Notes under the pieces: generated by a model
Told to the model about the DNA's origin: nothing
What the model saw: only the letters and a program-made list of their open reading frames with translations
The model's database searches: none
Made by a program: the position numbers and the translations under genes
Source: Flavobacterium sp. Sd200
GTDB lineage: Bacteria; Bacteroidota; Bacteroidia; Flavobacteriales; Flavobacteriaceae
Reading direction: 5' to 3'
Assembly: GCF_009826935.1 (NCBI RefSeq)
Contig: NZ_WUMN01000004.1
Location: 248,001 to 312,000, forward strand
Length of the DNA stretch: 64,000 bases
Shown here: positions 61,967 through 64,000 of the stretch, one piece after another
Position numbering within the stretch: the stretch's first letter is position 1
Layout of the letters: each line of letters opens with the position of its first letter

Positions 61967-63370
61967 ATGAAAAGAACATTACTCATTTTTTCTCTCTGTG
62001 CCGCCATGTTTGGTTCTAAGGCAACAGCACAGGATTTACCCGCAGTGCTTACTGTATTTGACGAAGTAGTATTTTACGGTATGTATGACGGCCCTGTAAA
62101 CACGCCCGTTCCTGAAGGCACTGTACGCAGTAAAAACTGGTCGTATGGTAAAAAACTTACCGAAGAGCAAATAGCCGTTATAGGTAACAGACTTACCATA
62201 AATGTATTGGCAGAGGCTTTGTGTGATGATTATGACCGTATTGGGAACGTAAACCTTGCTTTTGTACCTAAAAATTCAACTTCTTATGTATATGAAGATG
62301 TAATGAGGATAGAAGTGGGCAGGTTTATTACACCGTTTATGAACAATATTACACAGACGCCAACGCAGGTGCCTTATACTTTTGAGGCAGATAATATTGC
62401 ACAAATACTTCATGACCCTATTCTGGCAGCCGAATATGATTTTTGGTTTGAGCTTGAGATATATGGGCATCAGGGTGGGCCAAGTGCCGACCAGGGTGGT
62501 GCGCAATGGGACTTTTTATCTACCGGCCTTTGCAACAACAGGAATGATGTTTATAAAGGAACTTTAGAGCTTGTTACTGAAAATGATCCTGATCTTGTAT
62601 TGGGTGAGAATCATTTTGAATGGCTTTCTTATAAGTTTGAACTTAAAGATTATGTTCAGGCTACCGAAACGAACAACATGGGGCAGGGTACTGATGAATT
62701 GGACGAAACTGTAAGAACCATAAATTTTGATTTTGGCGAAGAAGTGCAAAATGCAAAGTTTTATGTTGTAGTTTCTAACCACGGGTCTTTTTATTCTACC
62801 AGCGAAGAATACAGGAACATCCTGCATTATGTTTATCTTGACAATGTAGAGAAACTTAGATTCAGACCGGGGAGGGATTGTGAACCTTACAGGGTGTATA
62901 ATACCATGGGCAACGGAGTTTATGGTCCTTCTGTAAGACCACTTAACTACTGGACAGGACGTGCCTGGTGCCCAGGTGCAAAAATAGAAACCCGTGTGGT
63001 AGAACTTGGCACACTTGCAGCCGGACAACACAGCTATAAAATGAATGTACCATCGGCATTGTTTACAAACGACCATGGATATTTCCCAATGTCAGTATAC
63101 GTTCAGGGATATTCTGATAGCTCAATGAGCTCAAAAGGATTTAAAGCAAACAACATAAGCGTATATCCTAATCCGGTAAACAACATTGCTACCATTTCAG
63201 CAAACGGACAGCAAATAAAAAATGTATCGGTGATCAATGCTTTAGGGCAAACGGTATTGCAAACAAAATCTGATAAAGTAGATATGACTAATCTGCAAAA
63301 AGGTATTTATGTAGTACAGGTAGAATTTGATAATAATCAGATTGCTACTAAAAAAATTGTAAAGAACTAA
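61967..63370 (+). CDS. PNGase F-like secreted glycosidase with T9SS type A tail
   Basis: 467 residues with a signal peptide (ending SKATAQ). CDDYDRIGNV (83-95 region) aligns by eye with the PNGase F stretch CDEWDRYANV, placing Asp90 on catalytic Asp60. EVGRFITPF matches EIGRFITPY. The Glu of FELEIYG (162) falls on Glu118 and Glu281 (EYRNILHYVYLDN) on Glu206, with the same +6 His. TGRAWCPGA matches the C-terminal RAGWCPG. So all three acids are conserved. Residues ~395-467 are a type A sorting domain (VYPNPVNNIATISA). It is likely an extracellular N-glycanase that strips glycans from glycoproteins. Confidence 0.82.
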   Translation: MKRTLLIFSLCAAMFGSKATAQDLPAVLTVFDEVVFYGMYDGPVNTPVPEGTVRSKNWSYGKKLTEEQIAVIGNRLTINVLAEALCDDYDRIGNVNLAFVPKNSTSYVYEDVMRIEVGRFITPFMNNITQTPTQVPYTFEADNIAQILHDPILAAEYDFWFELEIYGHQGGPSADQGGAQWDFLSTGLCNNRNDVYKGTLELVTENDPDLVLGENHFEWLSYKFELKDYVQATETNNMGQGTDELDETVRTINFDFGEEVQNAKFYVVVSNHGSFYSTSEEYRNILHYVYLDNVEKLRFRPGRDCEPYRVYNTMGNGVYGPSVRPLNYWTGRAWCPGAKIETRVVELGTLAAGQHSYKMNVPSALFTNDHGYFPMSVYVQGYSDSSMSSKGFKANNISVYPNPVNNIATISANGQQIKNVSVINALGQTVLQTKSDKVDMTNLQKGIYVVQVEFDNNQIATKKIVKN

Positions 63371-63391
63371 ATTACAAATTCTTTGTAACAC

Positions 63392-63421
63392 AATCCGCTC
63401 ATTCAATGGGCGGATTTTTTG
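63392..63421 (+). terminator. Terminator of the PNGase F-like gene
   Basis: AATCCGC/GCGGATT stem with an 11-nt interior and TTTTT after it, about 20 bp beyond the stop. Confidence 0.8.
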
Positions 63422-63440
63422 TTTAAAGGGAAATGAAATC

Positions 63441-64000
63441 CTAAAAAATGAGTTTTACCATGGCATTTGGGGTGCGCTCTAAAGCATAGGTATTGACCAT
63501 TTCGACACCATTCCGGTTACTGTTTATGCGATAGTAAGTATTGATGATATTTTTGCGGTCAAAAATATTCAGTACTGCGGCTCCAAATTGCAGGCTGGTT
63601 TTTTCGGAGAGTTTTAAAGTATATGACGCCGAAAAATCTGCCTGAAAGAAATTACCAAGATGGTCAGAATTAGGGTCTCTGTAAGCCACAGATGGAATGC
63701 CGCTACTGCTATATACAGGCACATTTATTAGCGGTGGCGTAACTGGCCTTCCGGTAAACCATTTGCCTCCTAAGGCTATTTTGAGGTTATTCCACTCATA
63801 TATAGCTGCACAGTTTATGGTGTGTGCCAACTCAAAATTACTGGGGAATTTTTTAGGTTCTACGCCGTTAAAGCTGTAGTTATTGTTGTTCCATGTATAG
63901 CTAAGCCAGGCATAAAAGTCTTTAAATTGTTTTTGTACTAAAAATTCAGTGCCATAAACGGTATAGCTTCCTGTGGTTTGCACCAGCTCAAGCTGATCCT
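63441..64000 (-). CDS. TonB-dependent receptor, C-terminal part (5' end beyond window)
   Basis: About 186 residues of the C-terminal beta-barrel are visible; the frame stays open to the right edge, so the start lies outside. Alternating aromatic strands (YGTEFLVQKQFKDFYAWLSYTW, given by position about 63850-63960), LQFGAAVLNIFDRKNIINTYY and the final MVKLIF, which ends in Phe as outer-membrane barrel proteins do. The pattern matches outer-membrane TonB-dependent transporters of Bacteroidota. Substrate unknown. Convergent with the PNGase F-like gene; no co-regulation can be inferred. Confidence 0.85.
   Translation of the reverse strand, partial: DQLELVQTTGSYTVYGTEFLVQKQFKDFYAWLSYTWNNNNYSFNGVEPKKFPSNFELAHTINCAAIYEWNNLKIALGGKWFTGRPVTPPLINVPVYSSSGIPSVAYRDPNSDHLGNFFQADFSASYTLKLSEKTSLQFGAAVLNIFDRKNIINTYYRINSNRNGVEMVNTYALERTPNAMVKLIF

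Noticed and set aside
1..64000. CRISPR array, insertion sequence, prophage or integrative element
   Set aside because: No repeat-spacer pattern, transposase, integrase or phage structural gene was found on either strand.

Overview
This 64 kb stretch is a chromosomal segment of a Bacteroidota bacterium, almost certainly a Flavobacteriaceae member (Flavobacterium or a close relative). The evidence is type IX secretion (T9SS) C-terminal sorting tails of both type A and type B, TonB-dependent receptors with carboxypeptidase-like N-domains, -7 boxes of the TAnnTTTG kind upstream of many genes, few recognisable Shine-Dalgarno sequences, a HPPK-deoxynucleoside kinase fusion, an S46 dipeptidyl-peptidase, GH97/GH43 enzymes and AT-rich intergenic DNA. 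Coding density is high. There are no rRNA genes, CRISPR arrays, insertion sequences or prophage genes. Three tRNA genes (Gly-Leu-Gly) lie at about 33.7-34.0 kb.

Layout. 1-3 kb: partial glycosyltransferase diverging from a trmB / LysE-type exporter / alkyltransferase-like / lipoprotein operon. 3-6.1 kb: Fe-S and redox cluster (Mrp-type ATPase, NifU-like scaffold, ferredoxin-NADP reductase, 2Fe-2S ferredoxin). 6.2-11 kb: rimP-nusA-infB operon on the minus strand, with a terminator-like hairpin in its leader. 11-16.9 kb: two-domain universal stress protein, ParE/RelE toxin-antitoxin pair, GAF histidine kinase, small lipoprotein, GH3-type adenylating enzyme, and a DUF2797 zinc-ribbon protein. 17-23 kb: AsmA-like protein, SppA peptidase, FolK-dNK fusion. 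23-28.5 kb: GH97 and GH43 glycosidases, then a dipeptidyl-peptidase with the DPP11 signature. 28.5-33.5 kb: acidic lipoprotein, T9SS surface protein, LytTR regulator, and a LuxR-type regulator with a cut-down receiver. 33.7-42 kb: tRNAs, mutS, Spy-like periplasmic protein, SpoU methyltransferase, C-type-lectin T9SS protein, GNAT, and Kdo transferase (lipid A core). 42-51 kb: small unknown secreted proteins, DegT aminotransferase / TM protein / galE operon, unknown membrane protein, OmpR-type two-component system, bestrophin. 51-64 kb: fabD, large beta-barrel receptor, argS followed by an SGNH / SGNH-LysM / MBOAT operon, PNGase F-like secreted enzyme, and the 3' end of a TonB-dependent receptor.

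Working together: much of the segment is core housekeeping (translation initiation and elongation, mismatch repair, Fe-S assembly, fatty-acid and lipid A synthesis). It is interleaved with cell-surface functions: surface glycan synthesis and probable O-acylation, secreted glycan- and peptide-degrading enzymes, and outer-membrane receptors. The most distinctive items are the argS-linked SGNH/SGNH-LysM/MBOAT operon, the T9SS-exported PNGase F-like enzyme in which all three catalytic acids can be aligned, the receiver-truncated LuxR regulator, the rimP leader hairpin, and a 17-bp perfect inverted repeat between sppA and the AsmA-like gene. All family assignments were made by reading motifs; no database search was run.
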